Assembly (NCBI GenBank): GCA_045579085.1 | Contig: JAZNLO010000024.1 | Coordinates: forward strand, 1-59,508 | Length of the DNA: 59,508 nucleotides | DNA from: RGIG2206 sp045579085 | Lineage (GTDB): Bacteria; Bacillota; Clostridia; Oscillospirales; Acutalibacteraceae | Direction: 5' to 3' | Notes under the pieces: generated by a model | Seen by the model: the letters and a program-made list of their open reading frames with translations, nothing else | Database searches by the model: none | What the model was told of the DNA's origin: nothing | Shown here: positions 1 through 8,696 of the stretch, one piece after another | How positions within the stretch are numbered: position 1 is the first letter of the stretch | Layout of the letters: every line of letters starts with the position of its first letter | Program-made: the position numbers and the translations under genes

Positions 1-138
1 ACATATATGAGTAAATACGCAGATTTTGTTGAAGATTTTGAAAAGTGGGAAAACGAAGAAATGAATGCGTCTGAAACCGCTTACTATATTGATGTTCAAG
101 CAAGAGTAAGCAAAAAACTTCTTGAAGTAGCTCAATAA
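1..138 (+). CDS. C-terminal end of an unrecognised protein (partial)
   Basis: The frame is open from the window edge and closes with TAA at 136-138. The visible 43 residues after an in-frame ATG at position 7 are acidic at first (repeated Asp/Glu/Phe), then form a helix-like segment with Tyr-Tyr, Val-Gln-Ala-Arg and Lys-Lys-Leu-Leu. This resembles the C-terminal tail of some Clostridia secreted lipoproteins of the DUF6591 type, but that is recollection and weak. No ribosome-binding site can be judged because only six bases precede the ATG, so it is most likely the tail of a longer upstream gene. Confidence 0.45.
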   Translation, partial: TYMSKYADFVEDFEKWENEEMNASETAYYIDVQARVSKKLLEVAQ

Positions 139-158
139 TCAAGTATAAAACTCCTTTG

Positions 159-187
159 TTGACAGATAATAGAAATATCGCTACAAA
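159..187 (+). promoter_or_regulatory. Sigma-A-like promoter upstream of spoVT
   Basis: TTGACA at 159-164, a 17-base spacer, and TACAAA at 182-187. It lies about 75 bases upstream of the spoVT start. I see no convincing sigma-G promoter in this gap, although spoVT is classically sigma-G dependent in Bacillus. Confidence 0.55.
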
Positions 188-224
188 AGTTCCCAAAGTG
201 AATCAAAATCAAAAAAGGAACTTT
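186..224. repeat. Inverted repeat in the spoVT leader
   Basis: AAAGTTCC at 186-193 is matched by GGAACTTT at 217-224 with a 23-base loop. It sits directly after the -10 box, so it could be an operator or a weak leader hairpin. An operator for SpoVT/AbrB-type autoregulation is possible but only inferred. Confidence 0.35.
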
Positions 225-260
225 AGGTATTCAATTATCTAAACAAAGGAGAATTTATAT

Positions 261-803
261 ATGAAAGCAACAGGTATTGTTAGACGCATAGACGACCTTG
301 GTCGTGTGGTTATCCCGAAAGAGATTCGCCGCACGATGCGGATTCGCGAGGGCGACCCGTTGGAGATATACACAGACGCAAACGGCGAGGTTATATTCAA
401 AAAATACTCACCGATAGGGGAGATTTCCGTATTTGCATCGCAGTACGCCGACGTGCTTGTCAAGGCAACAGGCATACCGGTCATCATCTGCGACAGAGAC
501 CACTGCATTGCGGCAGCAGGCGTATCGAAAAAAGAGGTACTCGAACGCAGAGTTTCGTCCTCGCTCGAGGAAATCAACGACACACGCCGCATCTATTATC
601 GCAAGTCGGGCGACGACAAAAAAGTCAAGCCGCTCGAGGGCGTAGACTTCACAGCAGCGGTGGTTGCGCCCATTATAGCGTCGGGCGACATCTGCGGCGC
701 ATTCGTGTTTGTGCAACAGGACGCTGGCTATTTCCCCGACGAGTCCGATGTAAGACTGGCGCAGATAGCGGCTGGTTTTCTGGGCAAGCAGATGGAAGAA
801 TAA
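261..803 (+). CDS. spoVT: Stage V sporulation protein T (AbrB/GAF regulator)
   Basis: A 180-residue DNA-binding transcription regulator of the forespore programme. Residues 1-50 form the swapped-hairpin AbrB domain with the signature GIVRRIDDLGRVVIPKEIRR. The remaining ~125 residues match the GAF-like ligand-sensing domain of SpoVT, which is absent from plain AbrB; the length agrees with the ~178 residues of the Bacillus protein. An AGGAG Shine-Dalgarno lies just upstream of the ATG. It stands alone with its own promoter ahead of the rimP-nusA block. Together with the ymxH-like gene it is the main evidence here for sporulation ability. Confidence 0.93.
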   Translation: MKATGIVRRIDDLGRVVIPKEIRRTMRIREGDPLEIYTDANGEVIFKKYSPIGEISVFASQYADVLVKATGIPVIICDRDHCIAAAGVSKKEVLERRVSSSLEEINDTRRIYYRKSGDDKKVKPLEGVDFTAAVVAPIIASGDICGAFVFVQQDAGYFPDESDVRLAQIAAGFLGKQMEE

Positions 804-812
804 AAATAATGC

Positions 813-841
813 TTGCATTATTGGACAGCGTATGATACAAT
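813..841 (+). promoter_or_regulatory. Promoter of the rimP-nusA-infB operon
   Basis: TTGCAT at 813-818, a 17-base spacer, and TACAAT at 836-841. It starts ten bases after the spoVT stop codon and drives the long rimP to ribF block, which has only short gaps or overlaps between genes. Confidence 0.7.
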
Positions 842-863
842 ATGCAAGAAAGATGTTTTAAGC

Positions 864-887
864 AAAGAGTAGGGCGACCTGCTCTTT
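864..887 (+). promoter_or_regulatory. GNRA-capped hairpin in the rimP leader
   Basis: AAAGAGUAGG (864-873) pairs with CCUGCUCUUU (878-887, one G-U pair) around a GCGA tetraloop. It is followed by UUAAUUUUG, so it could act as a weak terminator or attenuator, or as a protein-binding leader, ahead of an operon that encodes the termination factor NusA. Confidence 0.6.
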
Positions 888-909
888 TAATTTTGTATGG
901 AGGCTGCAG

Positions 910-1386
910 ATGGCTAAGAACAACAAACCAAACACGCAAGACACTGTACGTCAGCTTGCCGAGCCTATCGCATCAGAGCTTGGGTTAAGACTGTGGGACG
1001 TCAGATTTGTCAAAGAGGGAAGCGAGCATTATCTCCGCATAACCATTGACAAGGATGACGGTATCCTCATTGAAGATTGCGAGAAAATGTCGCGCGCAAT
1101 CGACCCTGTTTTAGACGAGGTTGACCCTATCAGCGTGCCATATTTCCTGGAGGTTTCATCTCCCGGACTGGGCAGACTGTTGACAAGGCCGGAGCATTTT
1201 GAGCAGATGATAGGTCAGCAGATAAGGGTGCGCACGATACGTCCCATCGACAACGAGAGGGAATTCGTCGGCACGCTTGTTGCGTATGACGGCTCTGTAA
1301 CTATAGAGGCAGACGGCGAGAGTCGCCTGTTTGTGAAGTCGGACATAGCTAATGTCAAGCTTAACGACGACGCAGACCTTTTTTAA
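910..1386 (+). CDS. rimP: Ribosome maturation factor RimP
   Basis: Assembly factor for the 30S subunit, acting in the cytoplasm. The 158 residues show the two-domain RimP layout: an N-terminal alpha/beta domain with LGLRLWDVRFVKEG and YLRITIDKDDGI, the conserved segment YFLEVSSPGLGRLL near residue 80, and a C-terminal SH3-like barrel. The ATG follows a GGAGG element (TATGGAGGCTGCAG). It is the first gene of the rimP-nusA-ylxR-ylxQ-infB-rbfA operon, the standard Firmicutes order, so its identity is supported by both sequence and place. Confidence 0.95.
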   Translation: MAKNNKPNTQDTVRQLAEPIASELGLRLWDVRFVKEGSEHYLRITIDKDDGILIEDCEKMSRAIDPVLDEVDPISVPYFLEVSSPGLGRLLTRPEHFEQMIGQQIRVRTIRPIDNEREFVGTLVAYDGSVTIEADGESRLFVKSDIANVKLNDDADLF

Positions 1387-1421
1387 CAAAGAAATAATAA
1401 CAGAAGGGATAGATTAACAAA

Positions 1422-2474
1422 ATGAACACTAATGAATTTTTCGAAGCTTTAAGCATAATGGAGCGTGAAAAGGGCGTTGAATGCGAGTATCTCGCAGAGA
1501 AGATTTCAAACGCAATCGTTGTAGCAATCAAGAAGGATTACGGTGGACGTGACGTGGTTTTCTGCGATATCGACTGCAAAAACCGCACCTTTAACGCATA
1601 CATTCGCAAGAATGTTGTAGAAGATGTTGAAGACATTTACGCCGAGATAACTCTTGCAGATGCTCTCAGTATTGACAAGAGAGCTGAGGTTGGCGGATTT
1701 GTTGACATTCCGCTTGACACAATGCAGGTTGGCAGAATCGCAGCTCAGACCTCAAAGCACGTTATCCGTCAGGGCATAAGAGATGCCGAGCGTGACAGGG
1801 CACGTGCAGAGTTCCAGAACAAGAATCAGGAGCTTGTATCTGCAAAGGTGCTCAGGGTAGACCCTGAAAGCGGCAACGCAGTAGTAGAGATTGCAGGCTC
1901 TGAGGCAACCTTGCCCCGCAGCGAGATGATACCGAACGAGGTTATCGAAGAGGGCGACACTATCCGCATCTTCATAGTTGACGTTATCGACACTGAAAAA
2001 GGCCCTCGTGTTAAGCTTAGCCGAGTTCATTCAGGCTTTGTCAGACGTATGTTTGAGCAGGAGGTTCCTGAGGTTTTTGACGGCACCATTGAGATAAAGG
2101 CTATCAGCCGTGAGGCAGGCAGCCGCACTAAAATGGCAGTATACAGCAAGGATGAAAACGTTGATGCTGTTGGCTCTTGCATTGGACAGAGGGGCGCACG
2201 TATCAATAGAATCCTTGAAGAGTTGGGTAACGAGAAAATAGACATAATCAAATACAGCGACTCTCCGGAAGAATTCATCAAAGAGGCGCTTTCGCCTGCA
2301 AAGGTAATCACCGTTGAGGTTGACCCCGACGGCGCAAAATCCTGCAAGGCAACTGTCCCCGATGGTCAGCTTTCGCTCGCTATCGGCAACAAGGGACAAA
2401 ACGCCCGTCTTGCAGCAAGACTTACAGGCTGGAAGATAGACATCCGTCCCGAGAGCGGATTTTACGGAGAATAA
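1422..2474 (+). CDS. nusA: Transcription termination/antitermination factor NusA
   Basis: Binds RNA polymerase and nascent RNA and modulates pausing, termination and antitermination. Visible domains: N-terminal polymerase-binding domain (about 1-130), S1 RNA-binding domain (about 135-200), then two KH domains, the first containing CIGQRGARINRI and the second AIGNKGQNARLAARL. At 350 residues it has the short Firmicutes form without the C-terminal acidic repeats of the proteobacterial protein. It lies 35 bases after rimP in the same operon. Confidence 0.96.
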   Translation: MNTNEFFEALSIMEREKGVECEYLAEKISNAIVVAIKKDYGGRDVVFCDIDCKNRTFNAYIRKNVVEDVEDIYAEITLADALSIDKRAEVGGFVDIPLDTMQVGRIAAQTSKHVIRQGIRDAERDRARAEFQNKNQELVSAKVLRVDPESGNAVVEIAGSEATLPRSEMIPNEVIEEGDTIRIFIVDVIDTEKGPRVKLSRVHSGFVRRMFEQEVPEVFDGTIEIKAISREAGSRTKMAVYSKDENVDAVGSCIGQRGARINRILEELGNEKIDIIKYSDSPEEFIKEALSPAKVITVEVDPDGAKSCKATVPDGQLSLAIGNKGQNARLAARLTGWKIDIRPESGFYGE

Positions 2475-2498
2475 TTTAAACATAAGAGGTGTATTGAA

Positions 2499-2768
2499 TT
2501 GAAGGAACGCAAGATACCGATGCGTATGTGTAACGGTTGCTCGGAAATGAAGCCGAAGATAGAATTGATGCGCATAGTCAGAGCAAACGATAACACGATT
2601 TCGCTTGATATGACGGGCAAATTAAACGGCAGAGGCGCGTATATATGCAAGTCGGCAGAATGCCTGAAAAAAGCGCGCAAGTCAAAGAGAATAGACCGCA
2701 CCTTCAATGTAACCATACCCGACGAAATATACGATTCTATTGAAAGAGAGTTTGCAAACAATGGATAA
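2499..2768 (+). CDS. ylxR: YlxR family RNA-binding protein (RnpM)
   Basis: Small 89-residue protein of the YlxR family, reported in Bacillus as an RNase P RNA-binding modulator (RnpM). The family signature is visible: RMCNGCSEMKPKIELMRIVR near the start, then GRGAYICKSAECLKKA. It starts with TTG at 2499, preceded by AAGAGGTG at 2483-2490 with suitable spacing; no ATG upstream fits. It lies between nusA and ylxQ, its usual place, and its stop overlaps the start of ylxQ, suggesting translational coupling. Confidence 0.9.
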   Translation: MKERKIPMRMCNGCSEMKPKIELMRIVRANDNTISLDMTGKLNGRGAYICKSAECLKKARKSKRIDRTFNVTIPDEIYDSIEREFANNG

Positions 2769-3078
2769 AAAGATGCTCAACTTTTTGGGCATAGCCGTAA
2801 GAGCAGGGAAAGTTCAGGCAGGCTTTAACCGTTGCAGCACCGCGATAAAATCAGGTAAAGCGAAGCTGGTTATAGTGTGCTGTGATATATCGGAAAAAAC
2901 CGTTAAGGAAATAAGATTTCTTTGCGATAAATATCACACAAAAATGATAGAGGTTGACTGTCAAATTGCAGAGCTTACCGCCGCTATCGGAACGAAGGCG
3001 GGTATATGCGCTGTGTGTGATTTAGGTTTTGCAAACAACTTGGAGGCTCTTTCAAAATGCAATGAAAGGATTGATTAA
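2761..3078 (+). CDS. ylxQ: YlxQ, L7Ae/L30e-family RNA-binding protein
   Basis: A 105-residue protein of the L7Ae/L30e/S12e fold, which binds kink-turn RNA. The start is taken as the ATG at 2761, giving the typical NFLGIAVRAGKVQAG opening; a TTG at 2740 would extend it into ylxR without support. It overlaps the last eight bases of ylxR. The segment AKLVIVCCDISEKTVKEI matches the core helix-strand of the fold. Its exact cellular target is not established. Third small gene of the nusA-infB interval. Confidence 0.88.
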   Translation: MDKKMLNFLGIAVRAGKVQAGFNRCSTAIKSGKAKLVIVCCDISEKTVKEIRFLCDKYHTKMIEVDCQIAELTAAIGTKAGICAVCDLGFANNLEALSKCNERID

Positions 3079-3081
3079 CCT

Positions 3082-5568
3082 ATGATGGTAAAATACAGAG
3101 TGCACGAGGTTGCTAAGGATTTTGACATACCAAGCAAAACTGTTGTTACTATCCTTAAGGAGCATTTCGACACTGAAAAGAAGGCTCAGACTGCGTTGGA
3201 GGAAAACGAGCTCGACGTAATCTTCGACGCCGTTACTCAGCAGCATCAGGTAGAAAGCTTTGATGCTTACTTTGCTGCGGGCGAAAAGGCGCGTCAGGCA
3301 CGCAAGGAGCAGGCTGAAAAGGAAAAGGCAGACCGTGAGGCAGAGCAGGCAAGAATTGCTGCAGAGTTTCTTGCTGCCGCAAAGGCTGCTGCAAAGGCTG
3401 AGAAAGCTGAAAAGGCAGCTGCTGAAGCACCTAAGGCGGAAAAATCAGAAAAGACAGAAGACGCTGCTAAAAAGGCTGAGGAGAAGAAGCCTCAGGCTGA
3501 AAGCAAGTCGGCAGAGGCTGAAGTTCAGGTTAAGATGCCGCCTAAGAAGGAAAAAGGCGTATCTGAAAAGCCAAACAGAGGCCCTGTTGAAATACATCGT
3601 GTTGACACTCGTGTATCAAACATTGAGCTTGACAGATATAACGAAAAATACGAGTCTATTGCATCGGATAAGGGCGTAAACACAGCCACCAGCAGTAACT
3701 CACGTCAGCAGATAAAGCGCCGTCCTCAGCAGCAGAATTTCAAGAAGGGACCAAAGCGCAAGTCCACTGAGGAGGAAAAGATGCGCAAGCTTCAGCTTGA
3801 GCGCATAAAGAAAACTCCGATTAAGATTACCGTTGGCGAAACCATCACAGTAGGCGACCTTGCCGCAAAGATGAAGAAGACCGCCGCAGAGGTAATCAAG
3901 GAGCTTATGAAGCTCGGCGTTATGGCTGCAGTTACACAGGAAATTGACTTCGACACCGCTGAAATCGTTGCAACTGAGATGGGCGCAAAGGTTGAAAAAG
4001 AGGTTGTTGTAACAATTGAGGAGCGCATAATGGACGACACTGAGGACAACGATGAGAACCTCGTTGCCCGTGACCCTGTTGTAGTTGTTATGGGTCACGT
4101 TGACCATGGTAAAACCTCACTTCTTGACGCAATACGCAACAAGAACGTTGTTGACACTGAGGCGGGCGGAATCACACAGCATATCGGTGCTTACAGAGTA
4201 AGCATCGACGGACGTGACATCACCTTCCTCGACACACCCGGTCACGAAGCGTTTACAGCTATGCGTCTTAGAGGCGCAATGGCAACCGATATTGCGATAT
4301 TGGTTGTTGCAGCGGACGACGGAATTATGCCCCAGACTATTGAGGCTATAAACCACGCAAAAGCCGCTAAGGTAGAGATAATAATCGCCATCAACAAGAT
4401 GGATAAGCCGGGAGCAAACCCCGACCGCATTATGCAGCAGCTTACTGAGCACGGACTTGTTCCTGAGGCTTGGGGCGGTGACATTATGTGCGTTCCGATT
4501 TCGGCAAAAACCCATATGGGTATCGATGACTTGTTGGAGAACGTGCTGCTTATTTCAGACGTGCTTGAGCTTAAGGCTAACCCGAATCGCCGCGCAGGCG
4601 GAACGGTTATCGAGGCTAAGCTCGATAAGGGTCGCGGTCCTGTTGCAACCTTGCTTGTACAAAAGGGAACACTCCACGTTGGCGATATCATAGTTGCAGG
4701 CACATCGGTTGGACGTGTTCGTGCTATGACAAACGAAAACGGACGCAGAGTTCAAGAGGCGGGCCCGTCTGTTCCTGTTGAGATTACAGGTCTTGACGAG
4801 GTACCCGTAGGCGGTGACGCATTCGATGCCGTAAGTGATGAGCGTCTGGCGCGTGAGCTTGTTGAACAGCGTAAGCATCAGGCTAAGGAAGAGGTATGGG
4901 GAGCCGCTCAGAAGGTAACGCTCGATAACCTCTTTACCCAGATGCAGACAAATGAGTTCAAGGAGCTTTCGGTTATTGTTAAGGCAGACGTACAGGGCTC
5001 GGTTGAGGCAGTTCGTCAGTCACTTGAGAAGCTCAGTAACGAGGAAGTAAAGGTACACGTTGTACACGGCGGTGTTGGAGCTATCAACGAGTCTGACGTT
5101 ATGCTCGCAAACACTTCCAACGCTATAATCGTCGGCTTCAACGTAAGACCTGACCAGACCGCTAAGGCAAACGCAGAGCGTGACGGTGTTGATTTAAGAC
5201 TTTACAGAGTTATTTACGATTGCATCGAGGAAATAGAGGCGGCAATCAAGGGTATGCTTGCACCTAAGTTCCGTGAGGTTGAGCTTGGCAGAGCAGAAGT
5301 TCGTCAGGTTTACAAGATTTCAAACGTAGGCGCAATTGCAGGCTGCTATATCACAGACGGTAAGGTTACCAGAACAAGTCAAATCAGACTTGTGCGTGAC
5401 GGCATAGTTATATGCGAGGATAAGATTGATTCGCTCCGTCGCTTCAAGGATGACGTAAAAGAAGTTGCTCAGGGCTACGAGTGCGGAATCGGACTTGAAA
5501 AGTTCAACGACATCAAGGAAGGCGACATTTTCGAGTCATTCATAATCGAAGAATACAGAGAGGACTGA
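3082..5568 (+). CDS. infB: Translation initiation factor IF-2
   Basis: GTPase that brings initiator fMet-tRNA to the 30S subunit and promotes subunit joining. The 828 residues contain a short N-terminal IF2N domain (about 1-50), a long Ala/Lys/Glu-rich low-complexity linker (about 70-165), a second IF2N domain near 255-300, then the GTPase domain with G1 GHVDHGKT (near 338), G3 DTPGH (near 384) and G4 NKMD (near 438). Domains II, III and C2, which binds fMet-tRNA, follow. The ATG comes three bases after the ylxQ stop; an ATG-ATG pair makes the first codon ambiguous by one residue. Confidence 0.97.
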   Translation: MMVKYRVHEVAKDFDIPSKTVVTILKEHFDTEKKAQTALEENELDVIFDAVTQQHQVESFDAYFAAGEKARQARKEQAEKEKADREAEQARIAAEFLAAAKAAAKAEKAEKAAAEAPKAEKSEKTEDAAKKAEEKKPQAESKSAEAEVQVKMPPKKEKGVSEKPNRGPVEIHRVDTRVSNIELDRYNEKYESIASDKGVNTATSSNSRQQIKRRPQQQNFKKGPKRKSTEEEKMRKLQLERIKKTPIKITVGETITVGDLAAKMKKTAAEVIKELMKLGVMAAVTQEIDFDTAEIVATEMGAKVEKEVVVTIEERIMDDTEDNDENLVARDPVVVVMGHVDHGKTSLLDAIRNKNVVDTEAGGITQHIGAYRVSIDGRDITFLDTPGHEAFTAMRLRGAMATDIAILVVAADDGIMPQTIEAINHAKAAKVEIIIAINKMDKPGANPDRIMQQLTEHGLVPEAWGGDIMCVPISAKTHMGIDDLLENVLLISDVLELKANPNRRAGGTVIEAKLDKGRGPVATLLVQKGTLHVGDIIVAGTSVGRVRAMTNENGRRVQEAGPSVPVEITGLDEVPVGGDAFDAVSDERLARELVEQRKHQAKEEVWGAAQKVTLDNLFTQMQTNEFKELSVIVKADVQGSVEAVRQSLEKLSNEEVKVHVVHGGVGAINESDVMLANTSNAIIVGFNVRPDQTAKANAERDGVDLRLYRVIYDCIEEIEAAIKGMLAPKFREVELGRAEVRQVYKISNVGAIAGCYITDGKVTRTSQIRLVRDGIVICEDKIDSLRRFKDDVKEVAQGYECGIGLEKFNDIKEGDIFESFIIEEYRED

Positions 5569-5574
5569 CGTTAA

Positions 5575-5937
5575 TTGGCCGGTTATAAAATAGACCGTCT
5601 TTGCTCAGACGTAAAGTTTGAATTATCGGATATTTTCCGCTCGTTAAAGGACCCTCGCATAACAAAGCATATGATAACTATAGTTCGTGTTGAGCTTACA
5701 AACGACCTTTCATACGCAAAGGTGTATGTTGATGCCGTTGAGGGCATTGATGCCGCAAAGGAAGCGGTAAAAGGTCTTGTAAGCGCGGCGGGCTATATCA
5801 GACGTGAGCTGGGGTCAAGAGTTAAAATGCGCAAGGTGCCGGAGTTAAAGTTTATAGCTGATGATTCTATCGCTCACAGTGCGCATATTGCGAAAATGCT
5901 TGATGATATGAAATCTCAGGAAGAGGAAATCAACTAA
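5575..5937 (+). CDS. rbfA: Ribosome-binding factor A
   Basis: Cold-shock 30S maturation factor that acts on helix 1 of 16S rRNA. The 120 residues have the RbfA KH-like fold, with RLCSDVKFELSDIFRSLKDP, a central strand LSYAKVYVDAV, and LKFIADDSIAHSAHI near the C-terminus, all typical. The start is TTG at 5575, six bases after the infB stop; the infB end carries AGAGAGGA as ribosome-binding site. Its TAA stop shares one base with the next gene. Confidence 0.94.
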   Translation: MAGYKIDRLCSDVKFELSDIFRSLKDPRITKHMITIVRVELTNDLSYAKVYVDAVEGIDAAKEAVKGLVSAAGYIRRELGSRVKMRKVPELKFIADDSIAHSAHIAKMLDDMKSQEEEIN

Positions 5938-6878
5938 TGACAGACGTTAAAACTGTATGCGACTATCTTCTGAATAACGATAACTTTATAATATTGATGC
6001 ACGCATCTCCCGATGGCGACGCTATCGGCTCGGGATATGGGCTCTGCCGCGCGCTTACAAAGCTCGGCAAAAAAGTCAAGTGCGCCTGTTCTGATAAAAT
6101 CGGACAGCGTTACAGCTATATGACTGAGGGCTTTGGCGAGGGTGATTTTGAGCCTGAGCACGTTATTGCGGTTGATTTGGCGGATACAAAGCTGCTCGAC
6201 GGCTTGGAGCCTGAGTATGCGCACAGGATAGAGCTATGTATTGACCATCATATCTCAAATAAGCTTGAATGCCCGCTTAAGCTGCTCAGAGCAGAAGCAT
6301 CTGCAGCGTGCGAGATTATCTATGACGTTATAGAGGGACTCGGCTGTGAGATTGATGTCGGATTAGCAAATTGCCTTTACACAGGCATTGCAACCGATAC
6401 AGGCTGCTTTAAATTTACAAACACCACTGCAAATACCCATATCGTTGCCGCAAAGCTTATAGAAAAGGGCGCGGATTATGGTACAATCAACAGAATTATG
6501 TTTGATACAAAGTCGAGGGCACGCATCGAGGTTGAGAAGATAGCGCTTGAGAGCATACAGTATTACCTTGATAACAGGTGCGCGGTTTTGACCGTTACTA
6601 AACAGATGCAGGATATGACAACTCCCGATGAGCTTGAGGGCATCACTGCCCTTACAAAACAGATTGAGGGCGTTGAAATCGGAGTCACCTTGCGTTATAA
6701 GGGCGAAAACCGATATAAGATTTCGGTGCGTACGATAGAGCCGATTGATGCGTCGAGCATTTGTGCAAGACTTGGCGGCGGCGGTCACATAAGGGCTGCC
6801 GGATGTGAGGTCAATCTGCCTGTTGACGAGGCTAAGAAGGTAATTCTTGAGTCGGTCAAGAAAGAGCTGGGTATCTGA
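5937..6878 (+). CDS. nrnA: DHH-family nanoRNase/pAp phosphatase (NrnA)
   Basis: Degrades very short oligoribonucleotides and dephosphorylates pAp using two Mn2+ ions. The 313 residues contain the DHH family motifs: ASPDGDAIGSG (motif I, near residue 25), a second Asp in AVDLADTKLLD, the CIDHHISNK motif that names the family (near 102), and a C-terminal DHHA1 domain with GGGGHIRAAGC. The length matches Bacillus NrnA/YtqI. The ATG overlaps the rbfA stop by one base, so translation is probably coupled. The rbfA-nrnA-truB order is common in Clostridia. Confidence 0.93.
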   Translation: MTDVKTVCDYLLNNDNFIILMHASPDGDAIGSGYGLCRALTKLGKKVKCACSDKIGQRYSYMTEGFGEGDFEPEHVIAVDLADTKLLDGLEPEYAHRIELCIDHHISNKLECPLKLLRAEASAACEIIYDVIEGLGCEIDVGLANCLYTGIATDTGCFKFTNTTANTHIVAAKLIEKGADYGTINRIMFDTKSRARIEVEKIALESIQYYLDNRCAVLTVTKQMQDMTTPDELEGITALTKQIEGVEIGVTLRYKGENRYKISVRTIEPIDASSICARLGGGGHIRAAGCEVNLPVDEAKKVILESVKKELGI

Positions 6879-6879
6879 T

Positions 6880-7767
6880 ATGCAAGGATTATTGCTGGTT
6901 GATAAGCCTGAGGGTATGACCTCGTTTGCGGCTGTTGCGCAGATGAAACGTTGTTTTAACGAAAAACGCGCGGGTCATACAGGCACATTAGACCCGATGG
7001 CAACAGGCGTTTTGCCTGTCTTGCTTGGCAGAGCCACTCGCTTGTCGTCGATGATGCTTGAATCGGACAAGCGCTATGAGGCAGAGCTCGTTTTAGGAAT
7101 CACAACCGATACTTTGGATATTACAGGTAATGTTTTAACAAAAGTTTCGCACAGCGTAACAATTGAGGAGTTTGAAAAAACACTTGAGAAGTTTCGCGGA
7201 GAAATCACTCAAACGCCACCAATGTACTCAGCCTTGAAAAAGGACGGCGTAAGGCTTTACGACCTTGCTCGACAGGGCATTGAGGTTGAACGGGAAGCGC
7301 GTAAGGTAACTATCAAAAAGCTTGACTTTTTGGGCGTGACTGATGACGGCAGATTTAAGATTGACGTGCTGTGCTCAAAGGGCACCTATATCAGAACGTT
7401 GGCGGACGATATCGGCAAACAGCTCGGTTGCGGAGCCACTTTAGGCTCGCTTAGGAGAACCTTTGCGGGCGGCTTTGACATAAGCGACTGTACGCCTTTG
7501 GAGTCGGTTAAGGAGTCACCGCAAATTTACCTTATGAGTGCGGATAGATGCGTTATGCATCTGCCGAGCGTCACTGTAACCGATAATCAGCGCAATAGAT
7601 TTTTGCACGGCGGCGAGTTGTTTTTGAGTAGGCTTACGTTTTCAAGACAAACGGAAAAAGGCGAGAGCGTAAGGGTGTACGGAGCCGACGGGGCGTTTCT
7701 TGGGATTGGCGTTTTAGACGAAACGCAGATGAGAGTTCAATGTGTTATATATGAAGGTGAATTTTAA
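6880..7767 (+). CDS. truB: tRNA pseudouridine-55 synthase
   Basis: Makes pseudouridine in the T-loop of tRNAs. The start is taken as ATG at 6880, one base after the nrnA stop, giving MQGLLLVDKPEGMTSF; an upstream in-frame TTG would overlap nrnA and lacks support. The catalytic aspartate is Asp38 in GHTGTLDPMATG. The YEAELVLGITTDTLD and CSKGTYIRTLADDIG motifs are typical. At 295 residues it has the usual length, with a short C-terminal extension. Its stop overlaps ribF by one base. Confidence 0.95.
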   Translation: MQGLLLVDKPEGMTSFAAVAQMKRCFNEKRAGHTGTLDPMATGVLPVLLGRATRLSSMMLESDKRYEAELVLGITTDTLDITGNVLTKVSHSVTIEEFEKTLEKFRGEITQTPPMYSALKKDGVRLYDLARQGIEVEREARKVTIKKLDFLGVTDDGRFKIDVLCSKGTYIRTLADDIGKQLGCGATLGSLRRTFAGGFDISDCTPLESVKESPQIYLMSADRCVMHLPSVTVTDNQRNRFLHGGELFLSRLTFSRQTEKGESVRVYGADGAFLGIGVLDETQMRVQCVIYEGEF

Positions 7768-8663
7768 TGATTGATAACGGTATAGCTATCAATATGGCAG
7801 ACGGTTGCACAGTTGCGCTTGGTACCTTTGATGGCGTGCATTTAGGTCACCAAAAGGTAATCGAAAGCGCGCTTGAGCTTGGCTTGCCTGTTGTAATCGT
7901 AACCTTCAAGCAAAATCCGCAGACTGTTATTAAAAAAACAGAAAAGCTGCAAATCTACTCACAGACCATAGCTGACGAAATATTTAAGAGCTTGGGAGCA
8001 GATGCGGTTGTTAGGCTTGATTTTGCAGAGGTTATGAACTATTCGCCTGATGAGTATTTTGATTTTATTAAGAATAAAATCGGAGCAAAAAATATAGTCT
8101 TCGGCTTTAATTTCAGATACGGCAAGGGCGCAAAAGGGGACAGCAAAACCGCTCTCGACTATTGCACTCGCAACTCGCTCGGCTTAAAAGTGTGCGACGA
8201 GGTCTGTGTTGACGGCGAGACGGTTTCGTCAACAAGAATAAGAAACGCTATTGCAAGCGGCGATATGGAGTTGGCAGAGAAGCTGCTTGGCAGAAAATAT
8301 ATGTATGATTTTCCTGTATGTCACGGCGAAAAGAGAGGCCGCACAATCGATATTCCCACCGCCAATCAACCGTTTGAGGGCAGCTTTTTACTGCCGCGAT
8401 TTGGGGTGTATGCATCGTTGGTTTGCGTTGATAACAAGCGGTATTACGGCATTACCAATATCGGTAAGCGACCCACATTTCCGCTTGAAAATGCAATCAG
8501 CGAAACGTATATCGACGGTTTTGCAGGTGACTTATACGGCAAACGGGTAAAGGTTGAATTAGTCAAGTTTATAAGAGATGAAATTAAATTTGACTCGCTT
8601 GAGAGCCTTAAAAATCAAATAGAAACCGATTTAGAAACAGCAAAACGGCTGAGTATTGATTGA
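7767..8663 (+). CDS. ribF: Bifunctional riboflavin kinase / FAD synthetase
   Basis: Converts riboflavin to FMN and then to FAD. The N-terminal half is an adenylyltransferase with GTFDGVHLGHQKVI (near residue 20) and FRYGKGAKGD, then SSTRIRNAIASGD. The C-terminal half is the flavokinase with GRTIDIPTAN, a slight variant of the usual GRxxGFPTAN. Length (298) is close to the family norm. It is the last gene of the operon and ends inside a strong terminator hairpin. Confidence 0.94.
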   Translation: MIDNGIAINMADGCTVALGTFDGVHLGHQKVIESALELGLPVVIVTFKQNPQTVIKKTEKLQIYSQTIADEIFKSLGADAVVRLDFAEVMNYSPDEYFDFIKNKIGAKNIVFGFNFRYGKGAKGDSKTALDYCTRNSLGLKVCDEVCVDGETVSSTRIRNAIASGDMELAEKLLGRKYMYDFPVCHGEKRGRTIDIPTANQPFEGSFLLPRFGVYASLVCVDNKRYYGITNIGKRPTFPLENAISETYIDGFAGDLYGKRVKVELVKFIRDEIKFDSLESLKNQIETDLETAKRLSID

Positions 8664-8679
8664 TACTCAGCCGTTTTTT
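8642..8679 (+). terminator. Rho-independent terminator of the rimP-ribF operon
   Basis: A 15-bp stem (AAAACGGCTGAGTAT at 8642-8656 with its complement at 8663-8677) followed by T residues. It overlaps the ribF stop codon. The converging minus-strand gene ends at 8697, so it may act in both directions. Confidence 0.9.
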
Positions 8680-8696
8680 ATTGTTAATATTGCAGT

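Noticed and set aside
1..138. Possibility that 7-138 is a complete small gene
   Set aside because: The frame is open to the window edge and the residues look like a C-terminal tail, so it was listed as partial instead.
139..260. Sigma-G promoter for spoVT
   Set aside because: No TGAATA/CATACTA-like pair at proper spacing; a sigma-A-like pair fits better.
2740..2761. Upstream TTG start for ylxQ
   Set aside because: It would extend ylxQ into ylxR without a ribosome-binding site; the ATG at 2761 gives the usual start.
3280..3580. Reading frames in other phases over the IF-2 linker
   Set aside because: They arise from the Ala/Lys/Glu-rich low-complexity region of infB.
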